This document shows, in pieces, positions 43,916 to 52,196 of a DNA stretch of 64,000 nucleotides. Position 1 is the first letter of the stretch, and each line of letters starts with the position of its first letter. The stretch comes from Achromobacter xylosoxidans A8. GTDB lineage: Bacteria; Pseudomonadota; Gammaproteobacteria; Burkholderiales; Burkholderiaceae_B. The notes beneath the pieces were generated by a model. The model saw nothing but the letters and a program-made list of their open reading frames with translations, did no database searches and was not told where the DNA came from. A program made the position numbers and the translations under genes. Location: NCBI RefSeq assembly GCF_000165835.1, contig NC_014640.1, forward strand, positions 2,604,001-2,668,000, given 5' to 3'.

Positions 43916-44701
43916 ATGAGCACCGCATTACGAGAGAAATCCTATTTCGACACCCGCGCCACGCAGGAAATGGCGCGCCACCTGCACGCCGTGCCGCGCA
44001 GCATCCAGGAAACCATGGCCTATGCCTGTCGCATCCTGGCCATGACCGAGCAGGAAGCGGGGCTGGCGGGCCAGATCAGCGTGCGTTCGCAGCGGCCGGG
44101 GGCCTACTGGACCCTGCGCTTCGGGCTGGGCTTCGACGAAGCCACGCCGGCCGACTTCATCGAGGTGGACCGCGACCTGCACACGCTGACGGGCGAGGGC
44201 ATGGCCAATCCGGCCACCCGCTTTCACCTGTGGGTGTACGAGGCGCGGCCCGACGTGCAGTCCATCATCCACACGCATTCGCCCTGGGCCTCGGCGCTGG
44301 CCGCGGCGCGCCAGCCGCTGGTGATCTCGCAGATGGACATGACGCCGCTGCACGACGACTGCGCGTTCCTGGGCGAATGGCCAGGCGTGCCGATCGCCGA
44401 CCAGGAAGGCGTGATCATTTCCGGCGCGCTGGGTAAAAAGCGCGCCATCATCCTGGCGCATCACGGCTACCTGACGGCCGGCGTTTCATGCGAAGAGGCG
44501 ACCTATCTGTCGGTCTACCTGGAGCGCGCGGCGCGCATGCAGATCCGCGCGCAGGCGTTCGGCCCGCTGACGCCGGTGGACGACGCGCTGGCGCGCGAAG
44601 CGCACGACTATCTGCTCAAGCCCTCGATCGTCAACGCGACGTTCAACTACTGGGCCCGCCAGACGCACGGCATCGCGCCTTTGCCGCTGCCTGCCGCCTG
44701 A
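43916..44701 (+). CDS. Class II aldolase/adducin family protein
   Basis: A 261-residue zinc-dependent aldolase-family protein. Metal-ligand histidines are in IIHTHSPWAS (about residues 120-129) and ILAHHGYLTAG (about 180-190). The family includes fuculose-phosphate aldolase, ribulose-phosphate epimerase, 3-oxo-tetronate-phosphate decarboxylases and ligand-binding relatives, so reaction is not fixed. First gene of a three-gene operon with an MHS permease and a DsbA-like isomerase. Confidence 0.83.
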   Translation: MSTALREKSYFDTRATQEMARHLHAVPRSIQETMAYACRILAMTEQEAGLAGQISVRSQRPGAYWTLRFGLGFDEATPADFIEVDRDLHTLTGEGMANPATRFHLWVYEARPDVQSIIHTHSPWASALAAARQPLVISQMDMTPLHDDCAFLGEWPGVPIADQEGVIISGALGKKRAIILAHHGYLTAGVSCEEATYLSVYLERAARMQIRAQAFGPLTPVDDALAREAHDYLLKPSIVNATFNYWARQTHGIAPLPLPAA

Positions 44702-44743
44702 CACCGCGCAGCCACATTCTTCCAGAACTTTTTTTGGGGAGTC

Positions 44744-46084
44744 ATGATGATGACGACCAAGCCTGCGGCTGCGCGCTCGCGCCGCGATTACGTGACGGCC
44801 GGACTGGCCAGCATGATGGGCACCACCATCGAGTGGTACGACTTTTTCCTGTACGGCACCGCTGCCGCGCTGATCTTCAACAAGATCTTCTTTCCGTCCT
44901 TCGACCCGCTGACCGGCACGCTGGCCGCGTTCGCCACCTATTCCGTGGGCTTTTTCGCGCGGCCCCTGGGCGGCGTGATCTTCGGCCATTACGGCGACAA
45001 GATCGGCCGCAAATCCATGCTGCTGATCACCTTGCTGCTGATGGGCGTGCCCACCATCCTGATCGGGTTGATTCCGTCGTATGAACAGATCGGCTACTGG
45101 GCCGCGGTACTGCTGGTGCTGATGCGCTTCCTACAAGGCATTGCGGTGGGCGGCGAATGGGGCGGAGCGGTGCTGATGGCGGTGGAACATGCGCCGGACG
45201 GCAAGAAGGGATTCTTTGGCAGCCTGCCGCAGGCCGGGGTGGCGCCGGGCCTGATCCTGTCGTCGCTGGCGATGGGCGCGGTCGCCAGCTTGCCCGAAGC
45301 CGACATGCTGGCCTGGGGCTGGCGGCTGCCGTTCCTGGCCAGCGTGATACTGCTGCTGGTAGGTTGGTTCATCCGGGTCAAGGTGGCCGAATCGCCCGAC
45401 TTCGAACAGATGAAAGAGAAGGGCGCCAAGGTCGAGGTGCCGGTGGCCGAGGTACTGAAGCACCATCGCCGCGCCCTGCTGGTGGTGGTGGGCGCCAGGC
45501 TGGCGGAAGTGACCTGGTTCTACACCGTGGTGACCTTTTCGCTGGCCTACGCCACGGGCACCCTGGGCATCGCGCGTTCGGTCATGCTGGACGCCACGAT
45601 CTGGGGCGCGGCGGTCGCGCTGTTCACCATGCCGCTGTTCGGCATGCTGGGCGACAAGATCGGCCATAAGTGGGTGTTCATGGTCGGTACCCTGGGCATC
45701 CTGGCTTGCGCGCCGGTCTTCTTCCATTTGCTGGGCACCCGCGACACCTCGTGGATCATCCTGGCGGTATGCCTGGCGGTCGGCCTGGTCTACGCTTGCC
45801 TGTACGGGCCGGAAGGCACCCTGTTCTCCAGCCAGTTCCCGGCCGAGGTGCGCTACACGGGCATTTCGTTGGCGGTGCAGGTATCCGGCGCCATCGGCGG
45901 CGGCTTGGCGCCCATCGTGGCGACCTGGCTGCTGGCCAAGGGCGGGGGCGATCCCAGGTATGTGGTGTGGTACCTGAGCATCCTGGGGGTGATCGCCTTG
46001 TTCAGCGCCTGGCTGATGCGCAGCGAGGCTCCCGCGGTGGCCGCTCTGCGGGTGCCTGCTCGCGCCGACTTGAGGACGCCATGA
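44744..46084 (+). CDS. MHS-family MFS transporter
   Basis: A 446-residue metabolite:H+ symporter of the ProP/ShiA-like MHS group. GTTIEWYDFFLYGTAAAL at helix 1, GHYGDKIGRKSMLL in loop 2-3 and RFLQGIAVGGEWGGAVL are hallmark motifs. It overlaps the next gene by ATGA. It likely imports the compound handled by the aldolase- and isomerase-like proteins. Confidence 0.88.
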   Translation: MMMTTKPAAARSRRDYVTAGLASMMGTTIEWYDFFLYGTAAALIFNKIFFPSFDPLTGTLAAFATYSVGFFARPLGGVIFGHYGDKIGRKSMLLITLLLMGVPTILIGLIPSYEQIGYWAAVLLVLMRFLQGIAVGGEWGGAVLMAVEHAPDGKKGFFGSLPQAGVAPGLILSSLAMGAVASLPEADMLAWGWRLPFLASVILLLVGWFIRVKVAESPDFEQMKEKGAKVEVPVAEVLKHHRRALLVVVGARLAEVTWFYTVVTFSLAYATGTLGIARSVMLDATIWGAAVALFTMPLFGMLGDKIGHKWVFMVGTLGILACAPVFFHLLGTRDTSWIILAVCLAVGLVYACLYGPEGTLFSSQFPAEVRYTGISLAVQVSGAIGGGLAPIVATWLLAKGGGDPRYVVWYLSILGVIALFSAWLMRSEAPAVAALRVPARADLRTP

Positions 46085-46674
46085 AGACTATCGACTATTA
46101 CTTCTGGATGAACTCCGACTGGGCCTACCTGGGCGCCGACAGGCTGGAGGCGCTGGCCGCGCGCCAGCAGGCCAGGATCCGCTACCTGCCGGTGGACCTG
46201 CCCGAGGTCTACGGCCGCACCGGCGGCATCCTGCTGGGCCTGCGCTCGCCCGAGCGCCAGGCCTACCGGGTGACGGAGTTGGCGCGCTGGTGCCGCAAGC
46301 TGGATATCCACGTCAACGCGCAGCCGGCATATATGTGTCCGGATGCCGGCCTGGCTTCGCGTCTTGTCATCGCGGCGGACCAGGCCGGCCTGCCGGTGGC
46401 GGCGCTGTACAAAGCCATCCTGAAAGCCGAGTGGTGCGACGAACAGGACATCTCGGATGAAGCCACCTTGCGCGCCCTCCTGGAGCGTCAGGGGCTGGAT
46501 GCCGCGGCGCTGCTGGCCGCGGCGGCCGAACCCGGTATTGAGGCCATCTACCGCCGCAACACTGACGACGCGGTCGCGGCCGGGGTGTTCGGCTCGCCCG
46601 CCTACGTGTACCGGGGCGAGCTGTTCTGGGGCCAGGACCGGCTGGAGATGCTGGAAGAGGCCGTGGCCGCATAA
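46081..46674 (+). CDS. DsbA-family 2-hydroxychromene-2-carboxylate isomerase-like protein
   Basis: A 197-residue thioredoxin-fold protein of the HCCA-isomerase/kappa-class GST group. The N-terminal DYYFWMNSDWAYLGAD carries the glutathione-contact serine (S12). The C-terminal GVFGSPAYVYRGELFWGQDR is the family signature. HCCA isomerase acts in naphthalene-type pathways with glutathione; here no such pathway is present, so the role is open. Translationally coupled to the MHS gene. Confidence 0.82.
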   Translation: MKTIDYYFWMNSDWAYLGADRLEALAARQQARIRYLPVDLPEVYGRTGGILLGLRSPERQAYRVTELARWCRKLDIHVNAQPAYMCPDAGLASRLVIAADQAGLPVAALYKAILKAEWCDEQDISDEATLRALLERQGLDAAALLAAAAEPGIEAIYRRNTDDAVAAGVFGSPAYVYRGELFWGQDRLEMLEEAVAA

Positions 46675-46709
46675 GGGAGCGCGGCCGGCCTGCGCGGCAT
46701 GGACCTGGG

Positions 46710-48446
46710 TCAGGGCGCCGTCCCTGCACCCGCCGGCTGCTGCTGGCGGGACCGGACCAGAAAATCGGCGGCGATGACGATGTCTGCATCATTGCGGCGA
46801 TCTTCCGCCATATAGGGAACCTGCTGCCGGAAGTCACGCCGCAGCGCGCCGGTTCCTGCCCCGAGCGCGAAGTCGGGGCGTTTGGCCACGCGCAAATCCA
46901 CGGCCTGGGCGGCGTGCATCAGTTCTACCGCCAGCAGGGTGGTCAGCCGGTCGATCTGGCCGGCTACCCTGCGGCCCGTGGCTGGCGCGTTGGTTCCCAC
47001 GTCTTCGATATTGCCGGCCTGGGGTTGCACGTCGGTCGTCATCGGCAGCGCCAGTACCCGTATCTCCGCCGCGAGCGACGACACGGTCTTCTGGATCGGA
47101 CCATATCCGATCGCGCCATTGCCCGGACTGAGAAACCGCGGGAGCCCCGTGAATGCGGTATCGGTCAACCGAAGCGTGCGCTGCGCCGACAACTGGGCCA
47201 CCTGGGACAGGGCGACGCCCATGCCCTGCAAGGGCAGCGCCCAGGCGCTGGGGTCGAATCCGGCGTTGGGCATCACGGCGCCGCGGACCGGGCCTTCCGT
47301 GACGTAGAACTGCAATTCGTAGGGCTGGGCATGCTCGGCGGGCCTGGCATCCAGCGCCACGGTGGGGTTGTCGTCGGAACTGTTGATCTGCAGTTGCAGC
47401 TGCCGCTGCAGCAGCTGCAGCATGTCCCGCGCCGCGCCATGGACCTGGCTCACCGTGCGAAAGCTCAGCGGGTCTTGCAGCGCCCGCTGCGGGTCTCGCT
47501 GCCACAGGGAGCTGCCGCGCAACAGCGCAAGTATGTGTTCGGCCGTGCTTACCTGGCCGTCGTAGGGCCGCTGGTTTTGCGACACGGACAGCAGCGGCGC
47601 GAGGTTGCCGTCCAGGCCTTCGAGCGACAGCGCAGCGACCGCATCGGCCTGGGAGAGCAGCCTGGCCGCGTCCAGCGCCGCCAGCGATGCGATGGCGGCG
47701 CCATAGGCGTTGGAGCTGACGATGGCCAGGGCGTCCTTGCCGAAAGGCTGCACCGGCTCGAGCCCCGCCTGGCGCAATGCCTGCGCCGCAGGCAGGCGCT
47801 GGCCGCGGTAGTAGGCCTGGCCTTCACCCATCATCGCCAGCCCGATCTGCGGCAGAATGGTGATGTCGGCCTGCCCGACCGAGCCTTCGCCGAACATCAC
47901 CGGGGTGATGCCGCGGTTGAGGAATTCGGCGTACTGGCGCAGCACCGCTGGCTGCAATCCGGCGCCGCCGGACAACGCCGTGTTCAGCCGGATGAGCATC
48001 GCTGCCCGGGTGACCTCCTGAGGCGCTTCGCTGCCATAGGCGGCGCTGTGCGAACGCAGCAGGTTGCGGTTGAACTGCTCCGACAATTTGCGGACTTCGG
48101 GCGAAATCTCTCCGCCCTTGAAAATGGTCTGGTCCTTGTTCAGCCCGACGCCCCGGTTCAGTCCGTACACGGGACGATCCAGCTGCGCATAGGCCAGCAG
48201 CAGCCCATAGGAACGTTCTGCCCGCTGCATCGCCTCGTCGGCCAGCGCTACGCCGCAGCCCTGCCTGGCCACGGATTCGATCTGCGCCAGACTGAGCGTA
48301 CGTCCGTCCAGCTTGACAGGGGTGCAGGCGGCGATGGCGGCCAGAGGGGCGAACATGGCGCCGAGCAGCGCGACGGCGCTTATGGCCAGGTGGATGGTGG
48401 GACTGTGTGGACGGGCAGGGGAGAACGGCGAGTTCTGCATGAGCAT
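46710..48446 (-). CDS. Exported, MIO-less HAL/PAL-family lyase homologue (ergothionase-like candidate)
   Basis: A 578-residue aromatic-amino-acid-lyase-fold protein. The lyase Tyr is present at Y94 (PVYGLNRGVG) and the NSSDDNPT segment resembles the fold's conserved DNP motif. However, the invariant Ala-Ser-Gly that cyclises into the MIO cofactor is replaced: GEGSVGQADITILPQ (about 186-200) has Q192-A193-D194. It also starts with a signal sequence (hydrophobic stretch at about 20-40) and a cysteine at 41 in an IAAC context, so it is periplasmic or a lipoprotein. Ergothionase, as I recall, is a MIO-independent relative that eliminates trimethylamine. It is last gene of the operon running from 57382. 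AGGAG precedes ATG 48446. Confidence 0.72.
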   Translation of the reverse strand: MLMQNSPFSPARPHSPTIHLAISAVALLGAMFAPLAAIAACTPVKLDGRTLSLAQIESVARQGCGVALADEAMQRAERSYGLLLAYAQLDRPVYGLNRGVGLNKDQTIFKGGEISPEVRKLSEQFNRNLLRSHSAAYGSEAPQEVTRAAMLIRLNTALSGGAGLQPAVLRQYAEFLNRGITPVMFGEGSVGQADITILPQIGLAMMGEGQAYYRGQRLPAAQALRQAGLEPVQPFGKDALAIVSSNAYGAAIASLAALDAARLLSQADAVAALSLEGLDGNLAPLLSVSQNQRPYDGQVSTAEHILALLRGSSLWQRDPQRALQDPLSFRTVSQVHGAARDMLQLLQRQLQLQINSSDDNPTVALDARPAEHAQPYELQFYVTEGPVRGAVMPNAGFDPSAWALPLQGMGVALSQVAQLSAQRTLRLTDTAFTGLPRFLSPGNGAIGYGPIQKTVSSLAAEIRVLALPMTTDVQPQAGNIEDVGTNAPATGRRVAGQIDRLTTLLAVELMHAAQAVDLRVAKRPDFALGAGTGALRRDFRQQVPYMAEDRRNDADIVIAADFLVRSRQQQPAGAGTAP

Positions 48447-48484
48447 TGCAACTCCTGGCTTGACGGAAGTAACGGATGCGGCGG

Positions 48485-48513
48485 CTCCGCGGACCGCCAG
48501 GCGGTCCGCGGAG
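48485..48513. promoter_or_regulatory. Long perfect hairpin between the MBL-fold and lyase genes
   Basis: CTCCGCGGACCGCC (48485-48498) and its exact complement (48500-48513) flank one A, giving up to 14 bp of pairing. It lies inside the 85-bp gap of an otherwise tightly packed operon and has no T-tract, so an attenuator, processing site or mRNA-stability element is more likely than a simple terminator. Confidence 0.6.
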
Positions 48514-48531
48514 GAAAAGCGCGGTTGCGGG

Positions 48532-49623
48532 TCAGGGTTGGCGCTGGGGGGCGAGCGGCAGGCGCAGCAGGTCCTGTCCGAGCACTACCGGTCCCTGGAA
48601 GGTCTGCCGCGCCTGCAGCCAATGCTCCGCGGGGGCGTCGCCCGGCACCAGGTGCGACAACACCAGCGTCTTGACGCCGGCGCGGGTGGCTACCTCGCCC
48701 ACCTGCTGCGGCGTGGTGTGGGCCTCCAGCAGTTGCTTGGCCAGCGCCTGCTGGCGCGCGTCCCAGGGTTTGGCGCCGACGATGTGGTCGACCCAGGCCG
48801 GGTCGATCGCCTCATGCACCAGGATGTCCGCGCCGCGTGCCAGCTTGATCAGGTTTTCGCTGACCGCCGTATCGCCGGAGAACACCACGGAGCCTGCCTT
48901 GGTGTCGAAACGGTAGGCGAAGTTGGGATACACCAGTCCGTGCGGCACCAGGATGGCGCTGACCTTGACGCGTTCGTCCTGCCAGACCGGGAACGGCTCC
49001 ATCGGCGGGGCCGGTTCGGTGTTGGGATCCTTGACCACGCCGGCTGGAACCTCGATGTCGTGAGCCTGGAAGAACTGCCGGATATCCGGCACGCCTTCGC
49101 TACGCACCCGTATGTTCAGATCGGCCGACATGCCGGCGATGACCGATTCGACCAGATCGCGCGTACCCGCGGAAGGATTCTCCGCGTGGATCACGGGGTC
49201 GTCCTTCATGCCTGGCGCCAGCGGCGGCAGCGCGCCGCGCCGGCCGGGTCCGTAAATCTGCATCGATGCCTTGGCGCGGCGCCGGGCGCTCGGGTCATAC
49301 ATCAGCAAGTTGGCCAGATCGATGATGTGATCGGTATGCAGGTGCGTCAGGAACACGGCCTGTTCCGTGCCGGGCTTGACGCCGGCGCGGCGCAACTGGC
49401 GATAGGCGCCCGAGCCCAGGTCTACGACGTAGGCTTTGCCATCCACCAGCACCGCCGAGGAAATTCCGTGCGGCGAGTCGTCTCCGTACCAGGTCGGGCC
49501 GCCGGCCACGCCCAGCAGCACCAGTTCGGCCGCGCCGGGCGGTTCGGCCGCGAGCGGCGCGGAGCAGAGGCCGGCCAGGGCCAGCGCCGCGGCTGCGATC
49601 AATGTCTTGCGCGCGTCAAACAT
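48532..49623 (-). CDS. Exported metallo-beta-lactamase-fold hydrolase
   Basis: A 363-residue MBL-fold protein. Residues 1 to about 26, ending SAPLAA, are a signal peptide. The dinuclear metal site motif is THLHTDHI (H94, H96, D98, H99), with VFSGDTA and LSHLVPG supplying later ligands. It resembles the RNase Z/arylsulfatase-like MBL hydrolases. It overlaps the upstream MHS permease gene by 8 bp, so the two are made together, and precedes the exported lyase gene. The reaction is unknown. Confidence 0.83.
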   Translation of the reverse strand: MFDARKTLIAAAALALAGLCSAPLAAEPPGAAELVLLGVAGGPTWYGDDSPHGISSAVLVDGKAYVVDLGSGAYRQLRRAGVKPGTEQAVFLTHLHTDHIIDLANLLMYDPSARRRAKASMQIYGPGRRGALPPLAPGMKDDPVIHAENPSAGTRDLVESVIAGMSADLNIRVRSEGVPDIRQFFQAHDIEVPAGVVKDPNTEPAPPMEPFPVWQDERVKVSAILVPHGLVYPNFAYRFDTKAGSVVFSGDTAVSENLIKLARGADILVHEAIDPAWVDHIVGAKPWDARQQALAKQLLEAHTTPQQVGEVATRAGVKTLVLSHLVPGDAPAEHWLQARQTFQGPVVLGQDLLRLPLAPQRQP

Positions 49624-50956
49624 GGCGGCCCTGCGGCAGCAGCGTCAGCGCCACCAGCGCGACCACGCAGGCGCCCATCACGTACAGCGCGGGCGCGAAC
49701 GCCACCCCGGTGGTGTAGGTGATCCAGGTAAGAATGGCCGGCGCGAATCCGCCCAGGACGGTGACCGCCGTGTTGTACGACAGGGACATGCCCGAAGAGC
49801 GCACGCTGGTGGGAAACACTTCCGACAGCGCTGCGGGGGCGACGCCCACGTACATGGCCACCATCAGGCAGAACAGCGACTGCACCACGATGAGCGCGCC
49901 CTGGGTATGCGTTGCCTTCAGCCACATCATCAGCGGGTAGACGGCGATCAGCAGGATCAGCGCCGCCGCGCGCAGCACGGTGCGGCGGCCGTAGCGGTCC
50001 GACAGGGTGCCGGAGAACACGCAGCCGCCGATCAGGAACAGATTGCCCACCAGCGCGGCCAGGAAGGCCTGGGAACTGGTGAAGCCCAGCGATTTCTGCA
50101 CATAGATGGGCATGAAAATGATGAGCGCATAGGGGCCGACGGCCCACAGCACCGACATGCACAGGCCGGTCAGCAGTTCTTTCGGATAATCCCGAATGAC
50201 CGCCAGCAGCGGCGCCTTGACGTGGTCGCCCTGGCGCGCCTGGCGCGCCTGTTCCTCGCGGAAATGCGGCGTTTCGTCCAGCGCCCGGCGCATCCACAGG
50301 CCCACCGGGGCGATTGCGAGGCCGATGATGAACGGCACGCGCCAGCCCCATTCGCCCACTTGCTGTTCGGTCAGCAGAGTAGTGACCAAGGTCGCCACCA
50401 GCGCGCCCAACAGGTTGGAAATCCCCATGCTGGCCTGCAGCCAGGAGGCGTACTGGCCGCGCTTGCCTTCCGGCGCATGCTCGACCAGGAAAGCGGTGGC
50501 GCCGCCGACCTCGCCGCCGGCAGAGAAACCCTGCAGCACGCGGCCGCAGACGATCAGCAGGGGGGCGCCCACGCCGATCGCGGCATAAGGCGGCGCCGCC
50601 GCGATCAGCAGCGTGCCCACGGCCATCAGCATGATGGTCAGGGTCAGCGCCGCCTTGCGCCCGGCGCGGTCGCCATAGGATCCCAGCACCAGCGCGCCCA
50701 GCGGCCGCACCACGAAGCCCAGGCCGAAGGCCAGGAACGAGGCCATCAATTGCACGGTGGGGTCGGCGTTATGGAAAAAGTTCTGCCCGATATAGACGGC
50801 GAACAAGGCATAGACGGTGAAGTCGTACCATTCGAGGGCATTGCCCGCCGATGCCGCAATCACCGCCTTGCGGCCGCTGCGCTCATGCGCCGCAGCCTGA
50901 TGTGCCGGACGGCCGGGTGGAGCGCCGGCTCCTGGATTGATCGTGATGTCTTTCAT
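49616..50956 (-). CDS. MHS-family MFS transporter
   Basis: A 446-residue metabolite:H+ symporter with ALEWYDFTVYALFAVYIGQ at helix 1, GSYGDRAGRKAALTL in loop 2-3 and RVLQGFSAGGEVGGATAFL. It is within the operon of urocanase-like, DUF917 and acyl-CoA genes, so it probably imports the imidazole- or thioimidazole-type acid they degrade, or the product of the exported lyase. Confidence 0.87.
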   Translation of the reverse strand: MKDITINPGAGAPPGRPAHQAAAHERSGRKAVIAASAGNALEWYDFTVYALFAVYIGQNFFHNADPTVQLMASFLAFGLGFVVRPLGALVLGSYGDRAGRKAALTLTIMLMAVGTLLIAAAPPYAAIGVGAPLLIVCGRVLQGFSAGGEVGGATAFLVEHAPEGKRGQYASWLQASMGISNLLGALVATLVTTLLTEQQVGEWGWRVPFIIGLAIAPVGLWMRRALDETPHFREEQARQARQGDHVKAPLLAVIRDYPKELLTGLCMSVLWAVGPYALIIFMPIYVQKSLGFTSSQAFLAALVGNLFLIGGCVFSGTLSDRYGRRTVLRAAALILLIAVYPLMMWLKATHTQGALIVVQSLFCLMVAMYVGVAPAALSEVFPTSVRSSGMSLSYNTAVTVLGGFAPAILTWITYTTGVAFAPALYVMGACVVALVALTLLPQGRHV

Positions 50957-51022
50957 TGCTTTCCCCTGGAATCATGCGCGCTTGGAGCACGCTCTGAAAA
51001 AAATGCAGAATGGACCGCTGCC

Positions 51023-52186
51023 CTAGGGGCGCGCGGTGGTGGCTGGTTGCCATGCCTGCTGGCCTCGCGCCAGCCGCGCCAGATGGTGCTGGCGCGAACC
51101 GAACATGGCTTCGATCACGGTGACCCGCTTGAAATGCGCGCCGACCTGCAACTCTTCGGTCATGCCGATGCCGCCGTGCAGCTGGATGGCGCCCTGGCCG
51201 ACAATGCGGGCCGACTTGCCTACCTGGGCCTTGGCCATGGAGAGCAGCCGGTCCGCTTCGGGCAGGGCTTCCGCCAGCGCCATGTTGGCGGCCAGCGTCA
51301 GCGAACGCGCTTCTTCGAGCGCCGTGTACATGTCCACCTGCCGGTGCTGCAAGGCCTGGAAGTTTCCGATGGGACGGCCGAACTGGCGCCGGACCTTCAG
51401 GTACTCCAGCGTGGCATCGTGCATGGCCTGCATCGCGCCCAGGGCTTCGCCGCAAAGCGCGCCGATCGCGTGCGCGTACAGGTCGTCCAGCACCGCGGCG
51501 CCTTCGCCCGGACGGCCCAGGACCGCGCCGGCATCCACCCGCAAGCCGTCGAATGACAGATGCGAGGCATGGCCGCCGTCCAGCCTGCGGAACGGCCGCT
51601 GCGCCAGGCCGGCGGCGGCGGCCGGGACCAGGAATAGGGTGATGCCGTCGCGCGCGGCGGCGTCGCCTTGCGTGCGTGCGGACACCATGAATGCCTGCGC
51701 GCCTGGCGCGTCGAACACCATGCGCTTGGCGCCGTCCAACACGTACTCGGCGCCGTCCCGCCGCGCCCGCGAGCTCACCGCGTAGCGATTCTCGTGGGAG
51801 TCTTCTTCGCGGTGCGCCAGCGCCATCCGGTAGTCGCCCGATGCCAACGGACCCAGGCAGGCGTCGCGCTGCGCGGGCGTGCCATGCCGCAGCAGGCATC
51901 CGGCGCCCAGCACGGCGGTCGACAGATAGGGTTCGCCGGCCAGCGCCTTGCCCAGCGCCTCCATGATGATCATGGTTTCCACCGGTCCGCCGCCGATGCC
52001 GCCGTTTTCTTCCGGCAGCGGCAGCGCCAGCCAACCCAGGTCGGCCATCAATTTCCAATCCTCTGGCGCATGGCCGGCGGCGCTGGCGATCAGGCGGCGC
52101 CGACGTTCGAAGTCGCCATGTTCGCGGGCGTAGGTTTCGGCGCTTTCATGCAGCATGCGCTGCAGTTCGTTGAACGAAAAATCCAT
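51023..52186 (-). CDS. Acyl-CoA dehydrogenase, FadE-like (second of a pair)
   Basis: A 387-residue acyl-CoA dehydrogenase with the usual N-terminal helical, middle beta and C-terminal helical domains. QLHGGIGMTEELQVG (about residues 335-349) and RRQFGRPIGNFQALQHR mark the C-terminal domain. It lies 10 bp after a second acyl-CoA dehydrogenase gene. Such unequal pairs often form alpha2-beta2 heterotetramers, as for mycobacterial FadE26/FadE27; this is inference. Substrate would be a CoA thioester made by the CoA-transferase upstream. Confidence 0.85.
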   Translation of the reverse strand: MDFSFNELQRMLHESAETYAREHGDFERRRRLIASAAGHAPEDWKLMADLGWLALPLPEENGGIGGGPVETMIIMEALGKALAGEPYLSTAVLGAGCLLRHGTPAQRDACLGPLASGDYRMALAHREEDSHENRYAVSSRARRDGAEYVLDGAKRMVFDAPGAQAFMVSARTQGDAAARDGITLFLVPAAAAGLAQRPFRRLDGGHASHLSFDGLRVDAGAVLGRPGEGAAVLDDLYAHAIGALCGEALGAMQAMHDATLEYLKVRRQFGRPIGNFQALQHRQVDMYTALEEARSLTLAANMALAEALPEADRLLSMAKAQVGKSARIVGQGAIQLHGGIGMTEELQVGAHFKRVTVIEAMFGSRQHHLARLARGQQAWQPATTARP

Positions 52187-52196
52187 GGTAGGTCTC

